Positions 44,432 to 53,787 of a stretch of 57,465 bases of DNA are shown piece by piece. Source of the stretch: DASQZJ01 sp035638775 (GTDB taxonomy: Bacteria; Pseudomonadota; Gammaproteobacteria; UBA5335; SLRW01). The stretch is from positions 1-57,465 of the forward strand of contig DASQZJ010000056.1 of NCBI GenBank assembly GCA_035638775.1, in the 5' to 3' direction. A program made the position numbers and the translations under genes. Each line of letters opens with the position of its first letter. Within the stretch, counting starts at the first letter, position 1. The notes under the pieces are model-generated. The model was not told where the DNA came from and did no database searches. It saw only the letters and a list, made by a program, of their open reading frames with translations.

Positions 44432-46819
44432 ATGAAGAAGATCGCAGTCGAGGAGGCCCGGCCCGCGGGAGACGAGGAGCCGCTGCAACCGCTGCCGGAG
44501 GATGCCCTGATCCTGATCCCGGTGCGGGGCGTCGTGCTGTTCCCCGGCGGCATGCTTCCGGTAACGGTTGGGCGTGCCCGCTCGGTGGCTGCCGCACGCG
44601 AGGCCGCCCGTTCCGGCCGGCCCGTGGGACTGCTGCTGCAGCGTGACTCCCGGGTGGACGTGCCGCGGCCGGAGGACCTCTACGGCGTCGGCACCGCCGC
44701 CAGCGTGTTGCGGCAGGTGACCGGGGCCGATCACACGCATCACCTCGTGTGCCAGGGGGAATCGCGCTTCCGGGTGCTGGAATTCCTGTCGGACTATCCG
44801 TTCATGGCCGCGCGGGTCGAGCAGCTCGCCGAGCCCGAGGCCGGGGATGACCGTGCCATCGAGGCGCGCCTGCTGAACCTGCGTGAGCTTGCGGCGGAGG
44901 CGCTTGAGCTTTTGCCGCGCGCGCCGGACGAGCTGATCAACGCCGTCGACCGGGCCACCAACCCGGGCGCGCTGGCCGACCTGATCGCGGCCAATCTCGA
45001 GATCAAGGTCGAGGAGAAACAGGAGGTGCTTGAGCTGCTGGACCTGGACGCGCGGCTGGACCGGGTGTCCCAGCTGTTGTCGCGCCGGCTCGAGGTGCTC
45101 CGGCTTTCGCAGCAGATCAGCGAGCAGACCCGGGAGAAGATGGACGAGCGCCAGCGGGAGGCTTTGCTGCGGGAGCAGCTGCGCACCATCCAGCGCGAGC
45201 TCGGGGAGGCCGACGGCAAGGCGGGCGAGATCGAGGAGCTCGAGCGGGCGATCGAGGAGGCCGGCATGCCCGAGGAGGTGGAGCAGCAGGCGCGCAAGGA
45301 GCTGCGGCGGCTGCAACGCATCCCGGAGAACGCCGGCGAGTTCTCGATGGTGCGCAGCTATCTGGAGTGGCTGACCGAGCTGCCCTGGTCGGTCAGCACC
45401 GAGGAGTCGATCGACATCGCGGAGGCGCGCGGGATTCTCGACGAGGACCACTACGACCTCGACAAGGTCAAACGGAGAATCCTCGAGTACCTGGCGGTGC
45501 GCAAGCTCAATCCCGCCGGCAAGAGCCCGATTCTGTGCTTCGTGGGCCCGCCGGGCGTGGGCAAGACCTCGCTGGGCCAGAGCATTGCGCGCGCCACGGG
45601 ACGGCGGTTCGTCCGCGTCAGCCTCGGGGGCGTTCACGACGAGGCGGAGATCCGCGGGCACCGCCGCACCTACATCGGCGCGCTGCCCGGCAACGTGATC
45701 GAGGCCATCCGCAAGGCGGGCAGCCGCAATCCGGTGCTGATGCTGGACGAGGTGGACAAGCTCGGCGCCGGTATCCAGGGGGATCCGGCCTCGGCCCTGC
45801 TCGAGGTGCTGGATCCCGAGCAGAACGCGACCTTCCGCGACAATTATCTGGCCGTGCCCTTCGACCTCAGCCGGGTGCTGTTCGTGTGCACCGCCAACGT
45901 GCTGGACCAGGTTCCGGGTCCGCTGCGTGATCGGATGGAGGTCATCGAGCTTCCGGGCTATACCGCCGAGGACAAGGTGGAGATCGCGCGCCGCTACCTG
46001 GTCGACCGGCAGCTGCGGGACAGCGGCCTGAGTCCTCCGGACTGCAGCCTGACGGACGCCGCCGTGGCCGCGATCGTGAGTGACTACACTCGCGAGGCCG
46101 GCTGTCGCGGCCTGGAGCGGACCCTCGGTTCGGTGTGCCGCAACGTGGCCATGCGGATCGCCGAGGGCACCGCGCGGGAGGTGGTGGTGGACGCCCCCGA
46201 CCTGGCGGCGATCCTGGGGCCGCCGCGTTTCGAAGCCGAGGTCGCGATGCGCACCAGCGTGCCCGGGGTCGCCACCGGACTGGCGTGGACGCCCACCGGC
46301 GGCGACATTCTGTTCATCGAGGCGAGCCGGGCCGCGGGCAGCGGTAAGCTGATTTTGACCGGGCAGCTCGGCGAGGTGATGAAGGAGAGCGCGCAGACCG
46401 CACTGACCCTGGTCAAGGCACAGGCACAGGCGCTCGGGGTCGAAGAAAGCCTGTTCGACCGCAGCGACATCCATGTGCATGTCCCCGCGGGCGCGATCCC
46501 CAAGGACGGTCCCAGCGCCGGGGTGGCGATGTTCGTGGCCCTGGTTTCCCTGCTGACGGACCGCACCGTGGACAGCGACACCGCGATGACGGGCGAGGTC
46601 ACATTGCGCGGGCTGGTGCTACCGGTCGGGGGGATCCGGGAGAAGACTCTGGCCGCGCTGCGCGCCGGGATCCGCACCGTGGTCCTGCCCGCCCGCAACC
46701 GCAAGGAGTTCGAGGAGATCCCGGCAGACGTCCGGGGCAGGCTGCGCTTCGTTTGGGCGGAGCGGGTCGACGAGGTGCTGGAGGCAGCGCTGATGCCCGC
46801 CGGAGCCGTGGCGGGCTGA
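44432..46819 (+). CDS. lon: ATP-dependent protease Lon
   Basis: 795 residues from ATG 44432, the usual Lon length. The N-terminal substrate-binding LON domain (LILIPVRGVVLFPGGMLPV) and a coiled coil are followed by the AAA+ domain with Walker A GPPGVGKTSLG and Walker B VLMLDEVDKL. The proteolytic domain has the catalytic Ser in PKDGPSAGVAMF and Lys in GGIREKTLAALRAG. It degrades misfolded and regulatory proteins in the cytoplasm. Next to Hsp20 it forms a small proteostasis group. Confidence 0.97.
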   Translation: MKKIAVEEARPAGDEEPLQPLPEDALILIPVRGVVLFPGGMLPVTVGRARSVAAAREAARSGRPVGLLLQRDSRVDVPRPEDLYGVGTAASVLRQVTGADHTHHLVCQGESRFRVLEFLSDYPFMAARVEQLAEPEAGDDRAIEARLLNLRELAAEALELLPRAPDELINAVDRATNPGALADLIAANLEIKVEEKQEVLELLDLDARLDRVSQLLSRRLEVLRLSQQISEQTREKMDERQREALLREQLRTIQRELGEADGKAGEIEELERAIEEAGMPEEVEQQARKELRRLQRIPENAGEFSMVRSYLEWLTELPWSVSTEESIDIAEARGILDEDHYDLDKVKRRILEYLAVRKLNPAGKSPILCFVGPPGVGKTSLGQSIARATGRRFVRVSLGGVHDEAEIRGHRRTYIGALPGNVIEAIRKAGSRNPVLMLDEVDKLGAGIQGDPASALLEVLDPEQNATFRDNYLAVPFDLSRVLFVCTANVLDQVPGPLRDRMEVIELPGYTAEDKVEIARRYLVDRQLRDSGLSPPDCSLTDAAVAAIVSDYTREAGCRGLERTLGSVCRNVAMRIAEGTAREVVVDAPDLAAILGPPRFEAEVAMRTSVPGVATGLAWTPTGGDILFIEASRAAGSGKLILTGQLGEVMKESAQTALTLVKAQAQALGVEESLFDRSDIHVHVPAGAIPKDGPSAGVAMFVALVSLLTDRTVDSDTAMTGEVTLRGLVLPVGGIREKTLAALRAGIRTVVLPARNRKEFEEIPADVRGRLRFVWAERVDEVLEAALMPAGAVAG

Positions 46820-46850
46820 GGCTCCCGGTGGCGCGCACCGAACCTGGTTG

Positions 46851-48023
46851 CTAAGGCTCGAGCACGATCAAGGGCACGTACATCTCGCGCTCGCTGATGC
46901 CCCCGTGGACCCCGATCATGGGGTGAGGCCGCTCGCCGGGCACCTGGTCCAGGACGGTGCCGCGTGCCCGCGCCACCAGGCACCAGTCCCCGATCCGGCT
47001 CTCCAGCTCCGGATGGCGTGGTCCCGGACCCAGGTACTCCCGCTCCAGCAGCTCGGCCCGCGACAGGGGCACGATACGGTCGCCGGCGGCGTCCGCGAGC
47101 GTCTCGGTGAAGGTCTCCTGCGCGCCGGGCCGGACGTAGCAGAAGGCGGCCCGGCGCTCACCGCAAAGAGGTGCCGCGAGGCACGCGCGCAGCCGGTCGT
47201 GGTGGGCGATCTCGATCGCCTGGTCCGGGTCGGCGTCGACGAAGCCGTGGTCCGCGGTCACCACAACGGTGACCGGGCGGCCGCGCAGCTGCCGCAGCAT
47301 CGCCTGGATGCCGGAATCGATCTCGCGGAAGTGCCGTGCGGTCTCGGGCGCACCGATCCCGTACCGGTGCGCCAGCGCGTCCAGCCGCGGCCAGTAGGCG
47401 TACACGTAGCGCCGCGGGTGGGGTCCGGCCACCAGCGCCGCGGTGGTCGAGAACAGCTCCTGCATGTCCCGGTAGGAGTGGACCGAGGTGTTCCCGGCGA
47501 ACACCGTATTGAACTCGGAGTGGGCGATGTTCCCGGGCATCACCATGTGCGCTTCGGTCGTGATCCGGTCCGGGAAGGGCCGGGCATGGTACAGACCGGA
47601 CAGCTCCACCCCGCTGCGCGCCAGGGTCTCGCCGCCATAGCGTGCACGCGAGAGCAGCGGGACGATCACGCAGCCGAGCTCGCGCGCGTACATGAACCAG
47701 CCGGTGACGCCGTGGCGCGCCGGCGGCTCGCCGGTGAGGAAGGTGGTCACCGCGGTGGCGGTGGTGGACGGGAATACCGATGTCATGCGTGCGTGGCGAT
47801 TGGCCCGCAGCAGACTGCTGTCCTGCTCGTCCAGCCACAGGTCGCCCAGTCCGTCGATCACCAGCAGGACCACGTGGCGTTGTTGCTCGAGAGATGATCC
47901 CGGCAGCGCCCGCAGCGGCTGGTAGCCGGTGTCCCCGCCGAGTGCCCGGGCCAGGGAGGCCATCAGGTTGGCGATGCTGCCGCCGGCGTAGTCGGGGCGT
48001 ACGGTTGCGGTTTCGATGCTCAT
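46851..48023 (-). CDS. Alkaline phosphatase-superfamily (nucleotide pyrophosphatase/phosphodiesterase type) protein
   Basis: 390 residues from ATG 48023, chosen over upstream in-frame codons because MSIETATVRPDYAGGS is a plausible start. The metal-binding and nucleophile motifs are VVLLVIDGLGD, TSVFPSTTATAVTTFLTG (Thr nucleophile region), YWPRLDALAHRYG and VVTADHGFVD. No signal peptide, so probably cytoplasmic; the substrate is unknown. Convergent with lon and divergent from the DUF1820 gene. Confidence 0.9.
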   Translation of the reverse strand: MSIETATVRPDYAGGSIANLMASLARALGGDTGYQPLRALPGSSLEQQRHVVLLVIDGLGDLWLDEQDSSLLRANRHARMTSVFPSTTATAVTTFLTGEPPARHGVTGWFMYARELGCVIVPLLSRARYGGETLARSGVELSGLYHARPFPDRITTEAHMVMPGNIAHSEFNTVFAGNTSVHSYRDMQELFSTTAALVAGPHPRRYVYAYWPRLDALAHRYGIGAPETARHFREIDSGIQAMLRQLRGRPVTVVVTADHGFVDADPDQAIEIAHHDRLRACLAAPLCGERRAAFCYVRPGAQETFTETLADAAGDRIVPLSRAELLEREYLGPGPRHPELESRIGDWCLVARARGTVLDQVPGERPHPMIGVHGGISEREMYVPLIVLEP

Positions 48024-48166
48024 GGCGCCCCCCGATTGCAGCACAGCTGGCGGTGCCATGCCAGCGTGTCGGAACCGGGCCCGTTTTCCGGTAAACTGCA
48101 CGGGCACCCGGTGAGGACCGGGACGTGGGTAACGGCATTGGCGTGGCACCAGCAGCAGTCGGTGAG

Positions 48167-48505
48167 ATGGCGGACAAACACCTTTACAAGATCGCGTTCT
48201 TCAACCAGGGCAAGGTCTACGAGATTTATGCCCGGAACGTCAGTCAGGAACACCTCTACGGTTTCATCGCCGTGGAAGGGCTGGTTTTTGGCGAGCAGAG
48301 CGGGGTGGTGGTCGACCCCACCGAAGAGCGTCTCAAGAGCGAGTTCGACGGCGTCGAGCGCGTGCATATCCCGATGCACGCGATCATCCGTATCGACGAG
48401 GTCGCCCGCCGCGGAACCAGCCGGATCACCACGGTCGAGGGCGAGAACGTGATGCGCTTCCCGGGCAATCCTTACAGTACCGGACGCGATTCGGGCAAGC
48501 GCTGA
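48167..48505 (+). CDS. DUF1820 family protein
   Basis: 112 residues from ATG 48167 (MADKHLYKIAFFNQGKVYEIYA). The conserved pattern VEGLVFGE and HAIIRIDEVARRGTSRI is that of the small gammaproteobacterial DUF1820 family. Its function is not known to me; it is cytoplasmic and beta-rich by appearance. An upstream in-frame GTG at 48125 is a less likely start. Confidence 0.88.
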   Translation: MADKHLYKIAFFNQGKVYEIYARNVSQEHLYGFIAVEGLVFGEQSGVVVDPTEERLKSEFDGVERVHIPMHAIIRIDEVARRGTSRITTVEGENVMRFPGNPYSTGRDSGKR

Positions 48506-48549
48506 CACACCGGCGGGTGGTCGCCCGCGCGGCTCGAGAGGGGGCAGGA

Positions 48550-49332
48550 TTGCTGCGCTTTGCCAGCCTGGGGAGCGGGAGTCGGGGCAATGCGGCGTTG
48601 GTGGAGGCCGGCCGGACCCGGATTCTGATCGACTGCGGCTTCCCGCTGGCGGAGACCGAACGGCGCCTCGCGCGCCTGGGACGTGATGCCTCACAGCTGA
48701 GCGCGGTGCTGGTGACGCACGAGCACGCGGACCACGTTTCCGGAGTGGCCCCGCTGGCCCGCCGCTACCGCTTGCCGGTGTGGCTGACCGGAGGCACCCT
48801 GGCCGCCTGGGATCCGGGCGAACTGCCCCGGGTGCACGTCTTCAGCCCGCACGAGCCGTTCGCCATGGACGACCTGCAGGTGCAGCCCTTTCCGGTGCCT
48901 CACGACGCGCGCGAGCCCTGCCAGTTTGTGCTCGGCGACGGCGCGGTGCGTCTCGGCGTGATCAGCGACGCCGGCACCGTGACGCCACACATCCGCCGGA
49001 CCCTGGAAGGCTGCGACGGCCTGATGGTGGAGTGCAATCACGATCCCGGCATGCTCGCGCGCGGGCCCTATCCGCCGTCCCTGAAAGCGCGTGTCGGCGG
49101 TCGCCGGGGCCACCTCAACAACGGCCAGGCGGCCGACCTGGCGGCCGCTGTGGCGCATCCGCGATTGCAGCACCTGGTGCTCGGACACATCAGCGAGAAG
49201 AACAACACCCCGGCGCTGGCACGGGACACGGTTGCCGCGGCGCTGGGCTGCGACGCGGGCTCGGTGGGTGTGGCCGACCAGGACGCCGGCCTCAGCTGGC
49301 GTGAGGTATCCTACCAACCCGGTCAGAGGTAA
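48550..49332 (+). CDS. MBL-fold metallohydrolase (YycJ/WalJ-like)
   Basis: 260 residues if the TTG at 48550 is the start (LRFASLGSGSRGNAAL, the family N terminus); GTG 48517 would add 11 residues. Metal motifs are THEHADHVSGV, PVPHDAREP, VISDAGTV, NHDPGML and GHISEKNNTP, all intact. Relatives include nuclease-like WalJ and RNase Z-like hydrolases; the substrate is unknown. Its TAA stop lies inside the left terminal repeat of the hairpin element at 49328. Confidence 0.88.
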   Translation: MLRFASLGSGSRGNAALVEAGRTRILIDCGFPLAETERRLARLGRDASQLSAVLVTHEHADHVSGVAPLARRYRLPVWLTGGTLAAWDPGELPRVHVFSPHEPFAMDDLQVQPFPVPHDAREPCQFVLGDGAVRLGVISDAGTVTPHIRRTLEGCDGLMVECNHDPGMLARGPYPPSLKARVGGRRGHLNNGQAADLAAAVAHPRLQHLVLGHISEKNNTPALARDTVAAALGCDAGSVGVADQDAGLSWREVSYQPGQR

Positions 49333-49565
49333 TGCCACGTCTCAGAGAGCGCGCGGGTGGTGAGGACAAGGCGCGGGAGCGAAGGCGTAGCGACACTACG
49401 ACGAGCGAGCGCAACGCGGTCGTCGCCGCTCACGCGCTCTCCCGCAGGGCGCTCGCCTCGCCCCGTCTGGACGGCGTTGCTCGTCGGTCGCGTAGCGCCC
49501 GACCGCACTGCGCTGCTCGCGCCTTGCCAGACAGACCGACAGGAGCGCTGAGATGCGGCATTACC
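49328..49565. mobile_element. MITE-like element with long terminal inverted repeats
   Basis: 238 bases. The left end (49328-49352, GGTAATGCC...TCTCAG...GCGC) and right end (49543-49565, GAGCGC...GGCATTACC) are near-perfect inverted repeats. A nested pair CAAGGCGCG (49367-49375) and CGCGCCTTG (49518-49526) sits within, and further partial complementarity makes the whole element one long imperfect hairpin. No coding capacity. It fills the MBL-hydrolase/purL gap and supplies the hydrolase stop codon. No target-site duplication is obvious. Confidence 0.6.
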
Positions 49566-49620
49566 CCTGCCCGGGTTAGCAAGACCGGCGCGCGGCCCGA
49601 TTGAACCTGGTGAGGGTCTG

Positions 49621-52600
49621 GTGAACGACGAGTCCGAAACCGAACTGTTGCTGTGCCTCGCCGGTGGCCGGGCTCTCTCACCGTTCCGCCGGGACCGGCT
49701 CCTCGGGGTCCTGCGCGAGCGGATCCCGGGACTGACCGGATTGAGCGCACGCTTCCTGCACTTCGTGGCGCTGCAACGCAGGCTGGACGCGGGCGAACAC
49801 GCCGTGCTGGAAAGACTGCTGCACTACGGTTCGCACCACGAGGAGCCGGTCGTGCTGGAAGGCGCGTCGGTAGTCGTGGTGCCCCGGCCGGGAACGGTGT
49901 CACCGTGGTCCAGCAAGGCCACCGACATCGCCCGCGGTTGCGGCCTCGACGCCGTGCGCCGGATCGAGCGCGGCGTGGAGTATCACCTGGACGGGTTCGC
50001 GGGTGGACCCGACTGGCGCGCCCGCCTGGGCGACCTCCTGCACGACCGCATGACCGAGGCCCTGCTGGCCGGGCGCGCCGAGGCCCGGGTGCTGTTCCGC
50101 CATCCCACTGCCGCCGCGCTCGAGCGGGTCGCCGTGCTGGCCGGAGGGCACGTGGCGCTGGAGGAGGCCGACCGGCGCCTGGGACTGGCCCTGTCCCCGG
50201 ACGAGGTCGACTACCTGGTGAGGGCCTTCCGCCGGCTCGGGCGGGATCCTGCCGACGTGGAGCTGATGATGTTCGCCCAGGCGAACTCCGAGCACTGCCG
50301 GCACAAGATATTCCGCGGGGACTGGATCATCGACGGCCGGTCCCGTGAGCGTTCCCTGTTCGACATGATCCGGGAGAGCCACCGGTGCAGTCCGGCCGGC
50401 GTCCTGTCCGCCTATTCGGACAATAGCGCCGTGGTCGCGGGCCGCGAGGCGGATTGGTTCTACCCCGACCCCGAGGATGCCGTCTACCGCCCGCGGCGGG
50501 AACCGGCTCACCTGCTGATGAAGGTGGAGACGCACAATCACCCCACAGCGATCTCGCCCTTCCCGGGCGCCGCGACCGGCGCCGGCGGAGAGATCCGCGA
50601 CGAGGGCGCTACCGGGCGCGGCGCACGGCCCCGGGCCGGGCTCTGCGGCTTCAGCGTATCCAACCTGCGCATGCCCGGCTTCACGCATCCCTGGGAGGCG
50701 GACCACGGCCGTCCCGGGCGCGTCGCATCGGCGCTGCAGATCATGCTCGACGGCCCGATCGGCGCGGCGGCGTTCAACAACGAGTTCGGTCGGCCCAGCC
50801 TGGCGGGCTACTTCCGCAGCTACGAGCAGTCCCTGCCGGGCGCCGACGGGCCGCGCCTGCACGGCTATCACAAGCCGATCATGATCGCCGGCGGTTTCGG
50901 CAACATCCGCGCCGGCAACGTGGACAAGGGCCGGGTGCGGCCGGGAGACCACGTGATCGTGATCGGGGGTCCGGCGCTGCTGATCGGCCTCGGCGGGGGC
51001 GCCGCGTCCTCGGTGGCCTCGGGCAGCAGCGACGAAGAGCTGGACTTCGCTTCCGTCCAGCGCGGCAACCCGGAGATGCAGCGGCGGGCCCAGGAGGTCA
51101 TCGACCGCTGCTGGGCGATGGGCGAACGCAACCCGATCGTTTCCATTCACGACGTCGGCGCCGGCGGGCTGTCCAACGCGGTGCCGGAAATCCTGGACGC
51201 CGACGGCTGCGGGGGACGCATCCGGCTGCGCGAGATTCCCAGCGACGAGCCCGGCATGTCGCCGCTGGAGATCTGGTGCAACGAGGCACAGGAGCGCTAC
51301 GTGGTGGTCGTGGCTCCGTCCGACCGCGAGCGTTTCATGGCTCTGTGCGCGCGCGAGCGCTGTCCGGCAGCGGTGATCGGCGAGGCGACCGGGGACGCCC
51401 GGCTGGTGCTCGAGGACCGTCTGCTCGGTGGCACGCCCGTGGACATGCCCATGGAAGTGCTGCTGGGAAAGCCGCCGCGCATGCTCCGTGACGTCGCGCA
51501 CGAGCCACCGCGGAGCGTGGCGCTGCCGGCCACGGGCATCGACCTGGAAGAGGCGGCGCTGCGGCTGCTGCGCCTGCCGGCGGTGGCGGACAAGAGCTTC
51601 CTGATCACCATCGGCGATCGCAGCGTGACCGGGCTGGTCACCCGGGACCAGATGGTGGGGCCGTGGCAGGTGCCGGTAAGCGACGTCGCGGTGACCGCGA
51701 GCAGCTACGATGGCTTTACCGGGGAGGCCATGGCCATGGGCGAGCGGGCGCCGCTGGCGCTGCTGGACGCACCGGCATCCGGCCGGATGGCGGTGGCCGA
51801 GGCGATCACCAATATCGCGGCCGCGCACATCGGCGACCTGAAGCGGGTGCGCCTGTCGGCCAACTGGATGGCGGCCGCCGGCCAGCCGGGGCAGGACGCG
51901 GCGCTGTACGACACCGTGCGGGCCGTGGGTCAGGAGCTGTGTCCGGAGCTGGGTATCGCCATCCCGGTGGGCAAGGATTCGCTTTCGATGACCAGCGTCT
52001 GGGAGGAGGATGGCGGGGCCCGCTCGATGAGCGCGCCGCTGTCGCTGATCGTGTCCGCCTTCGCCCCGGTGGAGGACGTCCGTGGCACCGTCACGCCCCG
52101 CGTGCGACCCGGGGAAGGGCCGCTGTTGCTGGTCGACCTTGGGCACGGCCGCAACCGCCTGGGCGGCTCCTGCCTGGCTCAGGTTTTCGCCGCCACCGGC
52201 ACGGAGGCGCCGGATCTGGACCGGCCCGCCGACCTGAGGGCACTGTTCGAGACCGTCCAGGGGCTGCTGGCCGCCAGGCTGGCGCTGGCCTATCACGATC
52301 GTTCCGACGGCGGCCTGTTCGTCACTCTGTGCGAGATGGCCTTTGCCGGTCGGGCCGGCTTCGCCGTGGACCTTGACGACCTGGGCGACGATCCGGCCGC
52401 GATCCTGTTCAGCGAGGAAGCTGGTGCCGTGCTGCAGGTCGCGCCGCAGGACGTGCCGGAGGTCCGCGAGCGCTTCGTCCACGCCGGGCTCGGCCAGCAT
52501 TTCCATGTGCTGGGCGGGGTCGACGACGGCAGCCGCCTGAGCTTCCGCTGGCGGGGGCGGGAGGTGCTGGGCGGCGAGCGGGTCGCCTGGCGGCGGACCT

Positions 52601-53535
52601 GGTCCGAGACCAGCTACCGGATGCAGGCGCTGCGGGACGATCCCGAGTGCGCACGGGAGGCCTTCGACGCCCTGCTGGACGAAGCCGACCCGGGGCTCAA
52701 CGCGGCGCTGGGCTTTCACCTCAACGAGGCCCGGGAGGCGCCCGAGGTGGCGACAGGAGCGCGGCCGCGGGTCGCGGTCCTGCGCGAGCAGGGGGTCAAC
52801 GGCCAGACCGAGATGGCCGCCGCCTTCCATCACGCGGGCTTCGACGGCGTCGACGTGCACATGAGCGACATCCTTTCGGGACGCACCGACCTCGACGGCT
52901 TCAGCGGGATCGTCGCCTGCGGCGGGTTCTCCTACGGCGACGTGCTCGGGGCCGGCGAAGGCTGGGCCAAGTCGATCCTGTTCAACGACCGCGCACGCGA
53001 CAGCTTTGCCGGGTTCTTCGAGCGCACCGACGTCTTTGCGCTCGGGGTGTGCAACGGTTGCCAGATGCTGGCCGCCCTGCGCGAACTGATCCCGGGGAGC
53101 GAGGGTTGGCCGCGCTTCGTCCGGAATCGCTCCCAGCAGTTCGAGGCGCGCCTGAGCCTGGTACGCGTCGAGTCCTCGCCCTCGCTGTTCCTCGCGGGCA
53201 TGGAAGGCTCACGGCTCCCGATCGCTGTGGCCCATGGCGAGGGACGTGCCGAGTTCGACCATCCGGGCGATGCCAACGCCCTGCTCCGCCGGCAGCTCGC
53301 CTGCCTGCGCTACGTCGACAACCGGGGCGAGCCCGCGGCGCGCTATCCGGCCAATCCCAACGGCTCCCCCGCCGGAATCACCGGGGTCACCAGCCGGGAC
53401 GGGCGCGTGACCCTGATGATGCCGCATCCCGAGCGCGTGGTGCGCTGCGTGAGCCTGTCCTGGCATCCCCCCGAGTGGGAAGGGATGTCACCATGGATGA
53501 AACTGTTCCACAACGCGCGTGCCTGGCTGGACTAG
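49621..53535 (+). CDS. purL: Phosphoribosylformylglycinamidine synthase PurL
   Basis: Single-chain FGAM synthase of 1304 residues (GTG start at 49621), the large gammaproteobacterial type, fourth step of purine synthesis. N-terminal PurS-like domain, then two AIR-synthase-like halves (FAQANSEHCRHKIF, KVETHNHPTAISPFPGAATG, GKDSLSMTSVW), and a C-terminal glutamine amidotransferase with GVCNGCQML (Cys), VAHGEGRAEF and PHPERVVR. With guaBA it is the second purine locus here. In E. coli purL neighbours mltF; here they are separated by about 25 kb. Confidence 0.98.
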   Translation: MNDESETELLLCLAGGRALSPFRRDRLLGVLRERIPGLTGLSARFLHFVALQRRLDAGEHAVLERLLHYGSHHEEPVVLEGASVVVVPRPGTVSPWSSKATDIARGCGLDAVRRIERGVEYHLDGFAGGPDWRARLGDLLHDRMTEALLAGRAEARVLFRHPTAAALERVAVLAGGHVALEEADRRLGLALSPDEVDYLVRAFRRLGRDPADVELMMFAQANSEHCRHKIFRGDWIIDGRSRERSLFDMIRESHRCSPAGVLSAYSDNSAVVAGREADWFYPDPEDAVYRPRREPAHLLMKVETHNHPTAISPFPGAATGAGGEIRDEGATGRGARPRAGLCGFSVSNLRMPGFTHPWEADHGRPGRVASALQIMLDGPIGAAAFNNEFGRPSLAGYFRSYEQSLPGADGPRLHGYHKPIMIAGGFGNIRAGNVDKGRVRPGDHVIVIGGPALLIGLGGGAASSVASGSSDEELDFASVQRGNPEMQRRAQEVIDRCWAMGERNPIVSIHDVGAGGLSNAVPEILDADGCGGRIRLREIPSDEPGMSPLEIWCNEAQERYVVVVAPSDRERFMALCARERCPAAVIGEATGDARLVLEDRLLGGTPVDMPMEVLLGKPPRMLRDVAHEPPRSVALPATGIDLEEAALRLLRLPAVADKSFLITIGDRSVTGLVTRDQMVGPWQVPVSDVAVTASSYDGFTGEAMAMGERAPLALLDAPASGRMAVAEAITNIAAAHIGDLKRVRLSANWMAAAGQPGQDAALYDTVRAVGQELCPELGIAIPVGKDSLSMTSVWEEDGGARSMSAPLSLIVSAFAPVEDVRGTVTPRVRPGEGPLLLVDLGHGRNRLGGSCLAQVFAATGTEAPDLDRPADLRALFETVQGLLAARLALAYHDRSDGGLFVTLCEMAFAGRAGFAVDLDDLGDDPAAILFSEEAGAVLQVAPQDVPEVRERFVHAGLGQHFHVLGGVDDGSRLSFRWRGREVLGGERVAWRRTWSETSYRMQALRDDPECAREAFDALLDEADPGLNAALGFHLNEAREAPEVATGARPRVAVLREQGVNGQTEMAAAFHHAGFDGVDVHMSDILSGRTDLDGFSGIVACGGFSYGDVLGAGEGWAKSILFNDRARDSFAGFFERTDVFALGVCNGCQMLAALRELIPGSEGWPRFVRNRSQQFEARLSLVRVESSPSLFLAGMEGSRLPIAVAHGEGRAEFDHPGDANALLRRQLACLRYVDNRGEPAARYPANPNGSPAGITGVTSRDGRVTLMMPHPERVVRCVSLSWHPPEWEGMSPWMKLFHNARAWLD

Positions 53536-53787
53536 ACGGCGCCCGGGGACCGAACGAGCAAGCGGCCGAACCCGGGATCTGTGCCCCGGGTGGCTTGCCC
53601 GCGGGCCGATTCTCCCGGATGCCGCACGCCTGAAGCGCCCCGGCGTCACCTGCCAGGCCGGAGAGATCCGCACGGCGGCGGCGGTGGCGCGTGGCGACGG
53701 ACGCGGCCCGGGCTCGGTACCGCGGCCGGGCGCGGGACAGCGTATCATGGGGTCGATGCCATTCACCCATCGACCGGATGGATGCCC

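Noticed and set aside
49900..52860. 986-residue open frame antisense to purL
   Set aside because: Shadow of purL with no recognisable domain.
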